In this document: in pieces, positions 1-6,878 of the stretch
Numbering within the stretch: the first letter of the stretch is position 1
How the letters are laid out: every line of letters begins with the position of its first letter
NCBI GenBank assembly: GCA_018714575.1
Contig: DVNF01000087.1
Span: 1-8,923, forward strand
Source of the DNA: Candidatus Stercoripulliclostridium merdigallinarum
GTDB taxonomy: Bacteria > Bacillota > Clostridia > Christensenellales > DTU072
Direction of reading: 5' to 3'
DNA length: 8,923 nt
Translations under genes and position numbers: made by a program
The notes under the pieces: model-generated
What the model saw: only the letters and a program-made list of their open reading frames with translations
What the model was told of the DNA's origin: nothing
Database searches by the model: none

Positions 1-769
1 TACCCAAATCGATATCGTATACGGCGGTTTTTTCCGCCGTCGCGCCGTCGGCGCGCGAAGATATTATCCGTTCCGTCGCAAAATCGATTTTAGGTATGAC
101 GGACCATTCCCCCGGATTAGCGATGCCGTCCTCGTTCCCCGCCCATCTTACGTCGGGTCCGCAATTGGCTATGACGGCATTGGGTTGTAATTTCCTGATC
201 ACCGAATAGTAGCGTTCGAAATCGTATTTTTGTTTGGGCTTTCCGTCCTTTTCGGCCGCGCAAGCGCCGTCCAACCATACCTCGAATATCTCGCCGTAAT
301 TTGTCAACAACTCCGTCAGCTGTGCCACATAATAATCGTCGTATTCGGGAGTACCGTATTTTTCGGAATGTCTGTCCCACGGCGAAAGATACAACCCCAG
401 CTTTACGCCGTGCTTTTTGCACGCTTCGGCAAGTTCCGCAACGATATCGCCTTTGCCTTCCTTATACGGCGAACTCTTTAGGGAATAATCGGTGGTATCG
501 GTCTGCCACATGCAGAATCCGTCATGGTGCTTTGCGGTAAAGACAATACCGTACACTCCCGCGAATTTGAGTACCTTTACCCATTGTTCGGTATCCTGAT
601 TCGTTGGATTAAAGAGTTCGGGACTTAATGTTCCGTCGCTCCATTCCTTATCCGCAAACGTATTCAAGCCGTAATGGATAAAGGCGTTAAAGCCGTTCCT
701 TTGTAAATTCGCCTGCACTTTGTTAGGCACTGCCGACGTATATAATTCCAGCCGTTCGTTGTCTGCCAT
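1..769 (-). CDS. GH29 alpha-L-fucosidase, N-terminal 256 residues (cut by window edge)
   Basis: Hydrolyses terminal alpha-L-fucose from glycans by the retaining GH29 mechanism. I translated it by hand: the frame is open from the ATG at 767-769 to base 1 with no stop, so the C-terminus lies outside the window. Family marks are FIHYGLNTF (residues 30-38), the substrate-pocket motif KHHDGF (80-85), LYLSPWDRH (126-134) and EVWLDGA (163-169). D167 in the last motif is the expected catalytic nucleophile. There is no signal peptide, so the enzyme should be cytoplasmic and act on imported oligosaccharides. A GGAG-type ribosome binding site lies within the last codons of the upstream beta-mannosidase gene, whose stop is only 3 nt away, which fixes the start and suggests coupled translation. 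Family assignment is firm; linkage specificity (alpha-1,2/3/4/6) is not readable, and the acid/base residue is probably beyond the edge. Confidence 0.93.
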   Translation of the reverse strand, partial: MADNERLELYTSAVPNKVQANLQRNGFNAFIHYGLNTFADKEWSDGTLSPELFNPTNQDTEQWVKVLKFAGVYGIVFTAKHHDGFCMWQTDTTDYSLKSSPYKEGKGDIVAELAEACKKHGVKLGLYLSPWDRHSEKYGTPEYDDYYVAQLTELLTNYGEIFEVWLDGACAAEKDGKPKQKYDFERYYSVIRKLQPNAVIANCGPDVRWAGNEDGIANPGEWSVIPKIDFATERIISSRADGATAEKTAVYDIDLG

Positions 770-772
770 TGT

Positions 773-3289
773 TTACTCCTCCGATTGACCTTTATATTCG
801 AATTTGGCCGTTCTCCAATACAGCCAAGAAAAGAAATTGACAGGGTTAAAGAATATCTTTGCCCTCTTTATCAATTCCGTAACGGGGTTACCTACAGTAT
901 TTACGGAGCCGACGCTGCGCACTTTGAATTCGGTTCCGGGATAGGTGCCGGCAACGATGATTTCTTTTTCCTCACCGGGCAAAATATCCATAAAATTATC
1001 CGAATACGGCGGCGTATCGGCGTCGGTATAGCCCTCCGCCAATCTAAGGTAGCTTTTCGCCCGAATATAGATATGCGTATTGCCGTCAGTCACCGCGCTT
1101 TCAACGGTATAATCGGGCTTCGGAAAAACGCAGGCGCTGTCGCGGAGCATAGGCTTCGATACTCGTGCCACCGATTTTCCGTTTTCAAGCAATTCCGCGA
1201 CGTAAAACAACGTCTTTTTCTGACGTTTAGTGAACTTCAACGGTATCTCCGCTATCTTTGTTCTGCTACACGGGGCGGCTACAACTTCGAATTTGTTTTC
1301 CAGCTCCGTTTTACCGGAAAAGTTTTGTATTTTTACCGCTACGGTTCCGCTTTTTTCTACGGGATAATCGTTCAGAACAAAAATCGAAATAGCTTCTTCG
1401 CCGCACTCCGCGCCCACGGTAAAGGGCGCGTTAAACCGCTTCGCCGCATACTGCAAGGCTTTGAACCTGCCGAAATAATCTATCGACGACCAACTTGCCA
1501 CCGGCCAACAATCGTTCAACTGCCAATATAACGCTCCCCAGGTCTGTTGCGAACGGCGCCATGCTTCCGTTGCGTCACGGATGGATTCGGCTTGCGCCAA
1601 CTGACTGAAGTAAATTTTATCCTCGAACTTTTCAGGCGTTTTAAACAGCGCCGAAGTATAATATACGGTTTTTTCGTTACCCAGCGCGCATTTTTGATGT
1701 ATTTTCATGACGTCGGAGAACAAATCGTTTTCATTCTCTCCCGCATAATAACGGACGGTACGGACGTCGGGGAAGCTTTCAAAGCCGAACTCGCTGCAAA
1801 AGCGCGTCTTTCGGGTACGGTAATATTCGATGTCCTGTAATCCGTGCCAGACCGCCCACAAATGAGTGTCGCCGACGTTATCGGCTTTGACGCCTTTTTG
1901 GTAGTCGGCGCCGATAGGCGAGCCGGGAATGTACGAAGCCCCGGCACCCAAGCGTTCCAGTTCGCCCGGCAAGATCCGATAGAAAAAGTCGTATGTGCAA
2001 TCGATATATTTGCGGCTGGTGATCCAATTTATCGACATGTCTTCCAATTCGTTATTGCCGCACCACAACGCCAAAGAAGGATGGTGCCTTAGTCGTTTTA
2101 CGTTGAATTCGATCTCGGAAAGCATGTTTTTAAGGTATTTTTCGTCATAAAACGGGCAAGGTCTGCAAGCTACGGCGCAATCCTGCCACACCAACAATCC
2201 CAACTCGTCGCAGATATCGTAAAATTTGTCGTGTTCGTAAAAGCCTCCGCCCCAAACGCGCACCATGTTAAAACCTGCGTTGACGGCGGCTTGCAAATGG
2301 TAGCGGAAGACTTCTTCGTCTATTCTGTCGGGCATCGCGTCGGCAGGGATCCAATTCGCGCCCTTGGCGAATATGCGCCTGCCGTTTAATTCAAAACAGA
2401 AGTCGCTGCCGTCGGGAAGTTTATCCCTGATCAGCCTAAGCTTTCTGATACCTATGCGCTTTGTTGCGACATAGTTGTCCTTTCCTTTCGTCAAGCATAG
2501 TTTTACGGTATACAGCGGTTGCTTTTTGCCGCCGGATATATCGGCAGTTTCCCAGATCATCGGGTTGTCGATCAAAAAGTCCCTGTCAACTTTATTGTCG
2601 GAACCTGCAATTCCCCTTTTGTCCACGACCGTGCCGTCAGGGGCGGTAACGGACAAAATATATCCGTCCGCGGCGCCCGTAAACTCGGCGGATACATGTA
2701 ACGTAACGGCGGAATTATCAAAGACGGTATCGACTTTCATATCGGTTATCCGAACTTCGTCCGTATCTATATAAACCGAACCGTAGATTCCCGAAACAGG
2801 AATTTCGGGACCCCAATCCCAACCGAATTGATATTGCGGTTTCCTTAGGAAAGTTATCTCCGTAACTCCCGCGGTAGCGCCCGAATTTATCCTTTTCATT
2901 TCCGCCCGCGCCGCGACTTTAGGCGCGGCGATGACCAATTCCAGAAGGTTTTCTCCGCGTTTCAACACGCCCTCTACGGGAAACCTGTGGTCAATAAAGG
3001 CGTTGGCTCCGCCGCCGATCGGCGTGCCGTTCAATGTTGCGGTAAATACGGTATCCACCGCTTCCAACACCAAGTACGCGCCCTTGGTTTCGCCGTCGTA
3101 ATCGAAACGCGTACTGCAAACGGTATCCGTTTCCGAAATCCAAAGCGACTTCTTTTCGTTGTCACCGATAAAGGGATCGGGTATGAGGTTTGCGTTTAAC
3201 AGCGCCGAATAATCGGTAAACGGAGCTTTGGCGACTGCTTGCAACTGCCCTGTTTTAACTGTCCATTCGGAATCGATGATCGTTTTCAT
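773..3289 (-). CDS. GH2 beta-mannosidase, cytoplasmic
   Basis: An 838-aa, full-length GH2 enzyme of the beta-mannosidase type, removing non-reducing beta-linked mannose from oligosaccharides. The N-terminal jelly-roll domain (about 1-175) carries QFGWDWGPEIPVSGIYG (154-170), a motif typical of beta-mannosidases rather than beta-galactosidases. An immunoglobulin-like domain follows (about 180-285), then the TIM barrel (about 295-640) with NMVRVWGGGFYEHD (341-354). WCGNNE contains the expected acid/base E414 and CSEFGFES the expected nucleophile E500. C-terminal beta domains follow. There is no signal peptide. The barrel loop after WQD is rich in cysteine (C371, C375, C378). The start is supported by an AGAGG site inside the end of the upstream gene, whose stop is 1 nt away. 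With the fucosidase next door, a plausible substrate is the Man-beta-1,4-GlcNAc core of N-glycans; plant mannans are an alternative. Confidence 0.94.
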   Translation of the reverse strand: MKTIIDSEWTVKTGQLQAVAKAPFTDYSALLNANLIPDPFIGDNEKKSLWISETDTVCSTRFDYDGETKGAYLVLEAVDTVFTATLNGTPIGGGANAFIDHRFPVEGVLKRGENLLELVIAAPKVAARAEMKRINSGATAGVTEITFLRKPQYQFGWDWGPEIPVSGIYGSVYIDTDEVRITDMKVDTVFDNSAVTLHVSAEFTGAADGYILSVTAPDGTVVDKRGIAGSDNKVDRDFLIDNPMIWETADISGGKKQPLYTVKLCLTKGKDNYVATKRIGIRKLRLIRDKLPDGSDFCFELNGRRIFAKGANWIPADAMPDRIDEEVFRYHLQAAVNAGFNMVRVWGGGFYEHDKFYDICDELGLLVWQDCAVACRPCPFYDEKYLKNMLSEIEFNVKRLRHHPSLALWCGNNELEDMSINWITSRKYIDCTYDFFYRILPGELERLGAGASYIPGSPIGADYQKGVKADNVGDTHLWAVWHGLQDIEYYRTRKTRFCSEFGFESFPDVRTVRYYAGENENDLFSDVMKIHQKCALGNEKTVYYTSALFKTPEKFEDKIYFSQLAQAESIRDATEAWRRSQQTWGALYWQLNDCWPVASWSSIDYFGRFKALQYAAKRFNAPFTVGAECGEEAISIFVLNDYPVEKSGTVAVKIQNFSGKTELENKFEVVAAPCSRTKIAEIPLKFTKRQKKTLFYVAELLENGKSVARVSKPMLRDSACVFPKPDYTVESAVTDGNTHIYIRAKSYLRLAEGYTDADTPPYSDNFMDILPGEEKEIIVAGTYPGTEFKVRSVGSVNTVGNPVTELIKRAKIFFNPVNFFSWLYWRTAKFEYKGQSEE

Positions 3290-3290
3290 T

Positions 3291-4031
3291 TTATTTATCC
3301 TCTAATGCCGGAGTGAAGTTATCCAAAAAGACGATGACATACGCCATCCACATAGGCAGCGATTCTATAAAGCCGTTTTTCCCTGCCGCCAGCAAAGCTA
3401 TTACTATCGCCAACAACAATCCGCCGAAGCACATCAAAGCGATCTTGTATTTTTTATTGGGTTTATCGGGAAAAGCCAAGTGAATGATTATTGCCGCCGC
3501 AAAGAACAACGCGAACAACAGCGCCGTCGCCCAATGCGCGTACATTTGTATTCCCGGCACTCTGGTAGAAGGAATATGTACGCAGGTCATCAGGCAAGCT
3601 ACGCCCAGTCCCATCAATACATAGCCCGCGATTTTTACCTGACGGTATTTAAAGCCTTTGTGCGTATATGTATAGACCAGATTCACCGTCAACGCCAAAG
3701 AAGTCGTAAAGCCCCAAAACTTAAAAGCCGTCGGATACTTCAAACCTATTTCGGAAGCTGTCCCCGATTCCAAAAACGGGTTCGACAAAAATCCGTATAC
3801 GGTAAAATAGATAAAACTGCCGATCAGCAGCGCCATGGCTACATATTTAAAGACGGCTTCTTTTACAGCCGCGCGCTTATCCGTCGCGGCCTTATCGTGC
3901 GGCAACGCGGCGGTATCTGCGACGGTATCTGCGACGGTATCTGAGGCGGTGTCTGCGGCGGTCGCCGCGACTTCGGCAGTCAGCTGTTTCTTTTCTTCGT
4001 TTACTTCGGTATTCAGATTATTTTCCGGCAT
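3291..4031 (-). CDS. Polytopic membrane protein of unknown function with Ala/Asp-rich repeat N-tail
   Basis: A 246-aa protein I cannot assign to a named family. Residues 1-60 are hydrophilic and low-complexity, including DTASDTVADTVADTAA, encoded by a 12-bp tandem repeat. Five clear membrane segments follow at about 62-82, 105-122, 134-151, 167-186 and 197-216, with a weaker sixth near 226-240. A conserved-looking loop VHIPSTRVPG lies between segments 3 and 4. The ATG at 4029-4031 is chosen because a near-perfect GGAGGAGGA site precedes it. An upstream in-frame TTG at 4059-4061 would add 10 residues and translate through that binding site. The 32-nt gap to the upstream gene holds a small hairpin, and the stop is 1 nt from the beta-mannosidase start. 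Position in the operon suggests a membrane role linked to the DUF1538/P-II unit or to uptake, but this is inference only. Confidence 0.85.
   Translation of the reverse strand: MPENNLNTEVNEEKKQLTAEVAATAADTASDTVADTVADTAALPHDKAATDKRAAVKEAVFKYVAMALLIGSFIYFTVYGFLSNPFLESGTASEIGLKYPTAFKFWGFTTSLALTVNLVYTYTHKGFKYRQVKIAGYVLMGLGVACLMTCVHIPSTRVPGIQMYAHWATALLFALFFAAAIIIHLAFPDKPNKKYKIALMCFGGLLLAIVIALLAAGKNGFIESLPMWMAYVIVFLDNFTPALEDK
3911..3958. repeat. 12-bp tandem repeat, four units, coding
   Basis: Unit CGGTATCTGCGA on the plus strand. Two identical copies (3911-3922 and 3923-3934) are followed by two degenerate ones (3935-3946 and 3947-3958). Because 12 is a multiple of three, copy-number change keeps the frame and alters only the number of DTVA units in the N-tail of the membrane protein. 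Confidence 0.9.
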
Positions 4032-4035
4032 GTTG

Positions 4036-4044
4036 TCCTCCTCC
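4036..4044 (-). promoter_or_regulatory. Ribosome binding site that fixes the 246-aa protein start
   Basis: Minus-strand GGAGGAGGA, about 4 nt before the ATG at 4029-4031. It settles the start against the upstream in-frame TTG. Immediately 5' on the transcript is a 5-bp stem with a 5-nt loop, CCGAC-GTTTT-GTCGG (4044-4058), whose 3' arm touches the binding site. Confidence 0.8.
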
Positions 4045-4063
4045 CGACAAAACGTCGGCAATG

Positions 4064-4579
4064 TTAACGGTTCTTATGTTTTTCCAAAATGAATTGCAAC
4101 TTTTCGGCGTTTGCGACGTCGAAAGTCAGCTTTGTAGTAGCCGCGCCTAAGGTATCGAAACCGTTTGCGTCGCCCATAAAAAATATCGTGGAATCCTCTA
4201 TTTTATAATCGTACAGCTCCGTCCATTCGATAAAGCGGTAAGGTACGACTATACCGGAATCCAATACGGCGCACTTCGTCAACATCATCATCGCCATTAT
4301 TACGGACATCATGACGATAATGACCAACAAAGCTGCTCCGACCATATAATCGGACGCGCCCTCGGCAATAGACAGATAGACTATATCGGCGATCAGGCAT
4401 CCGCCCATCAAAATCGGCATCACCCATTGCCACTTATACTTTTTGTACAGCGGGATCAACACTATTGCGTGTTTAAATCTGCCGTTTAAACGAACCAGCT
4501 TTCTTATGACGAAAGCGCCCCATATTATACATGCCGCCGCCAATGCCAAAAAAGCCGCTCCGACGATATATCCTATCAT
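4064..4579 (-). CDS. Small membrane protein, possibly with a DUF5673-like C-terminal domain
   Basis: A 171-aa protein. Residues 1-25 form a first membrane segment, followed by a basic stretch (RKLVRLNGRFKHA) and two more segments at about 52-72 and 80-100. The C-terminal 70 residues look cytoplasmic and beta-rich: a short turn (LDSGIVVPYRFIEW), then TELYDYKIEDSTIFF, and a final helix ending in EKHKNR. This layout recalls membrane proteins with a DUF5673-type domain, but I recognise it only loosely and no function is known. The ATG overlaps the stop of the upstream P-II-like gene in an ATGA, and a GAGGAGGG site lies in the last codons of that gene, so translation is probably coupled. It could be a partner or scaffold for the P-II-like proteins; this is inference from position. 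Confidence 0.82.
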   Translation of the reverse strand: MIGYIVGAAFLALAAACIIWGAFVIRKLVRLNGRFKHAIVLIPLYKKYKWQWVMPILMGGCLIADIVYLSIAEGASDYMVGAALLVIIVMMSVIMAMMMLTKCAVLDSGIVVPYRFIEWTELYDYKIEDSTIFFMGDANGFDTLGAATTKLTFDVANAEKLQFILEKHKNR

Positions 4580-4917
4580 TCTTTGCCCTCCTCTTTTTCG
4601 GAATCGTTTATTCCGAAAGCTACTCCCATGACGTTGTCGGCATTCAACGAAAATACCAACCCCGCCCCCAGAGTGTTCAAGCCCGCTTTCTTTATTATAG
4701 CACGCATTATGTTTTCCGTGTCGCTTTCTGCGGATAGAATCAAAATAGTTTCTTTTTCGGGCGAAACGGCTATACCGAACAGCTTTTCTGCCTTGTGCGC
4801 TCCGGCCCCGGACGAATGAATTACCGTGCCCCCGGTAGCTCCGGCTTCCCTTGCCGCGTCCATCACGGTTGTAGAATAGCCGCTGTTTACGATAGTGACT
4901 ATCAATTTGTACTTCAT
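4576..4917 (-). CDS. P-II-like signalling protein (second copy)
   Basis: A 113-aa protein of the P-II superfamily, normally trimeric cytoplasmic sensors of nucleotides that bind and control membrane carriers or enzymes. Visible marks are the first beta strand KYKLIVTIV (2-10), the helix into REAGATGGTVIHSSGAG (23-39), KLFGIAVSPEKETILIL (45-61) with the EKE-type turn at the base of the T-loop, and GAGLVFSLNADNVMGVA (84-100). The T-loop region is much shorter than in GlnB/GlnK and the uridylylated tyrosine context is absent, so classical UMP modification is unlikely. The start at 4915-4917 is chosen over upstream in-frame starts because GGAGG lies 7 nt before it and the ATG overlaps the previous gene's stop (ATGA). 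The gene ends in another ATGA overlap. It is diverged from the adjacent 112-aa paralogue, so the pair may form separate trimers or a heterotrimer. Confidence 0.86.
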   Translation of the reverse strand: MKYKLIVTIVNSGYSTTVMDAAREAGATGGTVIHSSGAGAHKAEKLFGIAVSPEKETILILSAESDTENIMRAIIKKAGLNTLGAGLVFSLNADNVMGVAFGINDSEKEEGKE

Positions 4918-5252
4918 TTTACTTCCTCCGCACTTTCTCCTGCCAATATCCTTAAAGTAGCCTTTCCGGCAACCGTACAAACGGGCACGGTAAAAGCTAC
5001 GCCCACGGACTTTGTACCAATTCCCAATTTTTCATGCAGCTTGAGCCGCAGCGACGGCATATATCTGGCGTCAATTGTCGCGGTAATAACGCTTTTAGCG
5101 CTGTCGCCGCCGAAGACATCGCCCATTGCAGTCGGTGCGGTACCCGCTCCGGGCATCACGTTCAATGCGTTCGCTCCGCTTTCCAATAACGTCTCCGTCG
5201 CTTTTCTGGTCTTTGATTTATCGACGATAACAAATAACAGCTCTAACTTCAT
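4914..5252 (-). CDS. P-II-like signalling protein (first copy, most diverged)
   Basis: A 112-aa protein with the length and strand order of P-II proteins: KLELLFVIVDK (2-12), a helix KTRKATETLLESGANA (14-29), a Gly/Ala-rich loop NVMPGAGTAPTAMGDVFGGD (31-50), strand SVITATI (54-60), helix YMPSLRLKLHEKLG (64-77) and a C-terminal strand VGVAFTVPVCTVAG (83-96) matching VFSLNADNVMG in its neighbour. The PEKE turn of the other copy is replaced by GDSAK, and the T-loop region is short, so ligand binding may differ or be lost. The start overlaps the stop of the DUF1538 gene (ATGA), with GGAGG 4 nt upstream. Direct linkage to the carrier gene is the best evidence that it regulates that carrier, as GlnK does AmtB. 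Superfamily membership is likely; specific function is unknown. Confidence 0.8.
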   Translation of the reverse strand: MKLELLFVIVDKSKTRKATETLLESGANALNVMPGAGTAPTAMGDVFGGDSAKSVITATIDARYMPSLRLKLHEKLGIGTKSVGVAFTVPVCTVAGKATLRILAGESAEEVK

Positions 5253-6772
5253 TCTGCCTCCAAATCAATCAGATCCCCTTCCGTAGCCAGCATTTCGCGA
5301 TAGCCGGCGGAAGTAGCCGCTCTGCTGCCGATATGCTTTTTCAGCTTATACACAGCGCCCATGACCTGTATCGCCACCAAAGGCGTCATCGCCACGAAAG
5401 CAATCGTTCCGAATGCGTCGGTTATGATATTGCCGCCTACGGCTTCCGAAGCGCCCATTGCAAACGGCAACAGGAAGGTAGCCGTCATCGGTCCCGAAGC
5501 CACGCCGCCCGAATCGAAAGCTATCGCCGTAAACATCTTCGGCACGAAGAACGACAACGCCAACGCTATCGCATAGACGGGTAAAATAATATACCAAATC
5601 GAAATGCCGGTCACTACTCTGGTCATGCTTAGCGCAACCGCCGCAGCCATTGCGATGACCAAAGCTATCAGCATATTCTTTCTTTTTACCGATCCGCCCG
5701 TGACGTCCTCCACCTGTTTTATCAGCACGTGCACCGCAGGTTCGGCAAGCACCAAAACCGAGCCTATGACCGCGCCCAGCGGTATCAACGCCCATTTCAA
5801 ATCGCCGCCGAACAGCTCCCCTATATATGTTCCCGCAGGCATAAACCCTTCGTTCGCACCCAACAGGAACAACGTCAAGCCGAAATAAGTGTATATCGCG
5901 CCGACGCCGATCCTGAGTAACCGTTTTACGGGGAATTTTATCAAAACCAATTGGAATATCGCAAAGAACGCGTATATCGGCAACAAAGCTATGCCGACTT
6001 CCTTTAAATAAGTAGGCAAAGCCTCCCCGAAATATTTTAAAACCTCGCCGAAGTTATTGAAATCGGTTATCGGAGTCACCGTCGTTTCGGCGTTCGCATT
6101 ATAAACCAATCCCAATATCAGCACCGCCAGAATGGGTCCTACGGAACAAATACCCACCATACCGAAGCTGTCTTCTTGCGATTTACTGCCGCCTACGACG
6201 GTGGATATACCGGCGCCCAACGCCAATATGAACGGCACCGTGATCGGTCCCGTCGTCACGCCGCCCGAATCGAACGACAGCGGTACAAAATCGGCTTCCG
6301 AAAACGCCGCCAATATAAATACAACCGCGTACAGTCCCAACAACAGGATATTCAGCGGCACCTTTAAAAGCATTCTTAAAACGGCGATCAGCATGAAAAC
6401 GCCGACTCCCGCCGCAACAGACCATATTAAAACAGAATTGGGAATAGAGCTGATTTGGGTCGCCAAAACCGTTAAATCGGGTTCCGCAACAGTTACAATT
6501 ATACCTACCACCAAAGTCACAGCCAATATAAGAGGTATCTTTTTCGTGGCGGTGACCTTTGCGCCGATGGCTTCGCCTATAGGCTCCAACGAGATCTGCG
6601 AACCCAGCGAATACAACGCTTCGCCGACTATCAGCAACACGAACCCCGTCAAAAACGCACCGAGGTTTACGGTAGGCATGGGTTTGACGGCATAATTTAA
6701 CACGACTACCAATACGGTAATCGGCAAAACGGCAATCAACGCCTCTACAAGCTTGTGCGCAAAGTTTTTCAT
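5249..6772 (-). CDS. DUF1538 family membrane protein, internally duplicated putative transporter
   Basis: A 507-aa polytopic protein, almost entirely hydrophobic, with a dozen or more membrane segments. It contains two DUF1538 units. In the first, AEPDL (96-100) is followed by FDSGGVTTGP (167-176). In the second, AEPAV (343-347) is followed by FDSGGVASGP (419-428). The acidic AEP and FDSGG motifs, repeated about 250 residues apart, suggest a two-fold pseudosymmetric carrier with paired half-helices, but no transported substrate is established for this family to my knowledge. A hydrophilic C-terminal tail (about 478-507), ending in acidic residues, could contact the P-II-like partners. It is the first gene of the operon, preceded by a GGAG site and a structured leader, and its stop overlaps the start of the first P-II-like gene. 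The family call is strong; transport is inference. Confidence 0.9.
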   Translation of the reverse strand: MKNFAHKLVEALIAVLPITVLVVVLNYAVKPMPTVNLGAFLTGFVLLIVGEALYSLGSQISLEPIGEAIGAKVTATKKIPLILAVTLVVGIIVTVAEPDLTVLATQISSIPNSVLIWSVAAGVGVFMLIAVLRMLLKVPLNILLLGLYAVVFILAAFSEADFVPLSFDSGGVTTGPITVPFILALGAGISTVVGGSKSQEDSFGMVGICSVGPILAVLILGLVYNANAETTVTPITDFNNFGEVLKYFGEALPTYLKEVGIALLPIYAFFAIFQLVLIKFPVKRLLRIGVGAIYTYFGLTLFLLGANEGFMPAGTYIGELFGGDLKWALIPLGAVIGSVLVLAEPAVHVLIKQVEDVTGGSVKRKNMLIALVIAMAAAVALSMTRVVTGISIWYIILPVYAIALALSFFVPKMFTAIAFDSGGVASGPMTATFLLPFAMGASEAVGGNIITDAFGTIAFVAMTPLVAIQVMGAVYKLKKHIGSRAATSAGYREMLATEGDLIDLEAE

Positions 6773-6795
6773 TCGGCTCCGAAATTTGAATTTGT

Positions 6796-6831
6796 ATCGG
6801 TTAATATCGGTTTAAACCGATTGACATCGGT
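6796..6831. promoter_or_regulatory. Four ATCGGT half-sites phased at 10 bp, with a 16-bp palindrome (operator candidate)
   Basis: ATCGGT occurs at 6796-6801, 6806-6811 and 6826-6831, and its reverse complement ACCGAT at 6816-6821. All four begin exactly 10 bp apart, so all face the same side of the helix. The second and third form a perfect palindrome, ATCGGTTTAAACCGAT (6806-6821). The array lies in the leader between the proposed start of transcription (about 6855) and the DUF1538 gene, where a bound repressor would block elongation. The sequence and spacing are direct observations; the regulator is unknown. Confidence 0.6.
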
Positions 6832-6849
6832 CTGAAATATATATATATT
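6821..6849 (+). promoter_or_regulatory. Possible divergent plus-strand promoter
   Basis: TTGACA (6821-6826), a 17-bp spacer, then TATATT (6844-6849): a perfect -35 and a good -10 with ideal spacing. No plus-strand gene follows before the serine dehydratase at 7518, so a transcript would first run antisense to the small frameshifted gene. The AT-rich context makes chance occurrence possible. Confidence 0.35.
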
Positions 6850-6852
6850 TCA
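6833..6852. promoter_or_regulatory. 20-bp perfect palindrome at the operon transcription start
   Basis: TGAAATATATATATATTTCA is a perfect inverted repeat just downstream of the predicted minus-strand start. It could be a second operator, a leader hairpin, or simply AT-rich melting sequence. It also overlaps the -10 box of a possible plus-strand promoter. Confidence 0.45.
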
Positions 6853-6856
6853 ACAG

Positions 6857-6878
6857 CTATAACTATACTATAACTATA
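6857..6878. repeat. 11-bp perfect tandem duplication over the -10 box
   Basis: CTATAACTATA occurs at 6857-6867 and again at 6868-6878. The duplication places two TATAGT-like boxes one helical turn apart on the minus strand; only the distal one has acceptable spacing (18 bp) from the TTGACA. Confidence 0.8.

Noticed and set aside
785..1531. Long plus-strand open frame of 248 codons
   Set aside because: It lies wholly antisense to the beta-mannosidase gene, shows no domain or binding site, and is low in plausibility next to a complete catalytic enzyme on the other strand.
3291..4061. Longer 256-aa version of the membrane protein starting at a TTG
   Set aside because: The extra ten codons read through a near-perfect ribosome binding site placed for the ATG at 4029-4031.
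4576..4980. Longer 134-aa version of the second P-II-like protein
   Set aside because: The added residues would overlap the previous gene by 67 nt and do not look like a P-II start; GGAGG and the ATGA overlap support the start at 4917.
5346..5795. 149-codon minus-strand frame inside the DUF1538 gene
   Set aside because: It is an out-of-frame shadow on the same strand as the carrier, rich in G, R and C as such shadows are, without any membrane or soluble fold signature.
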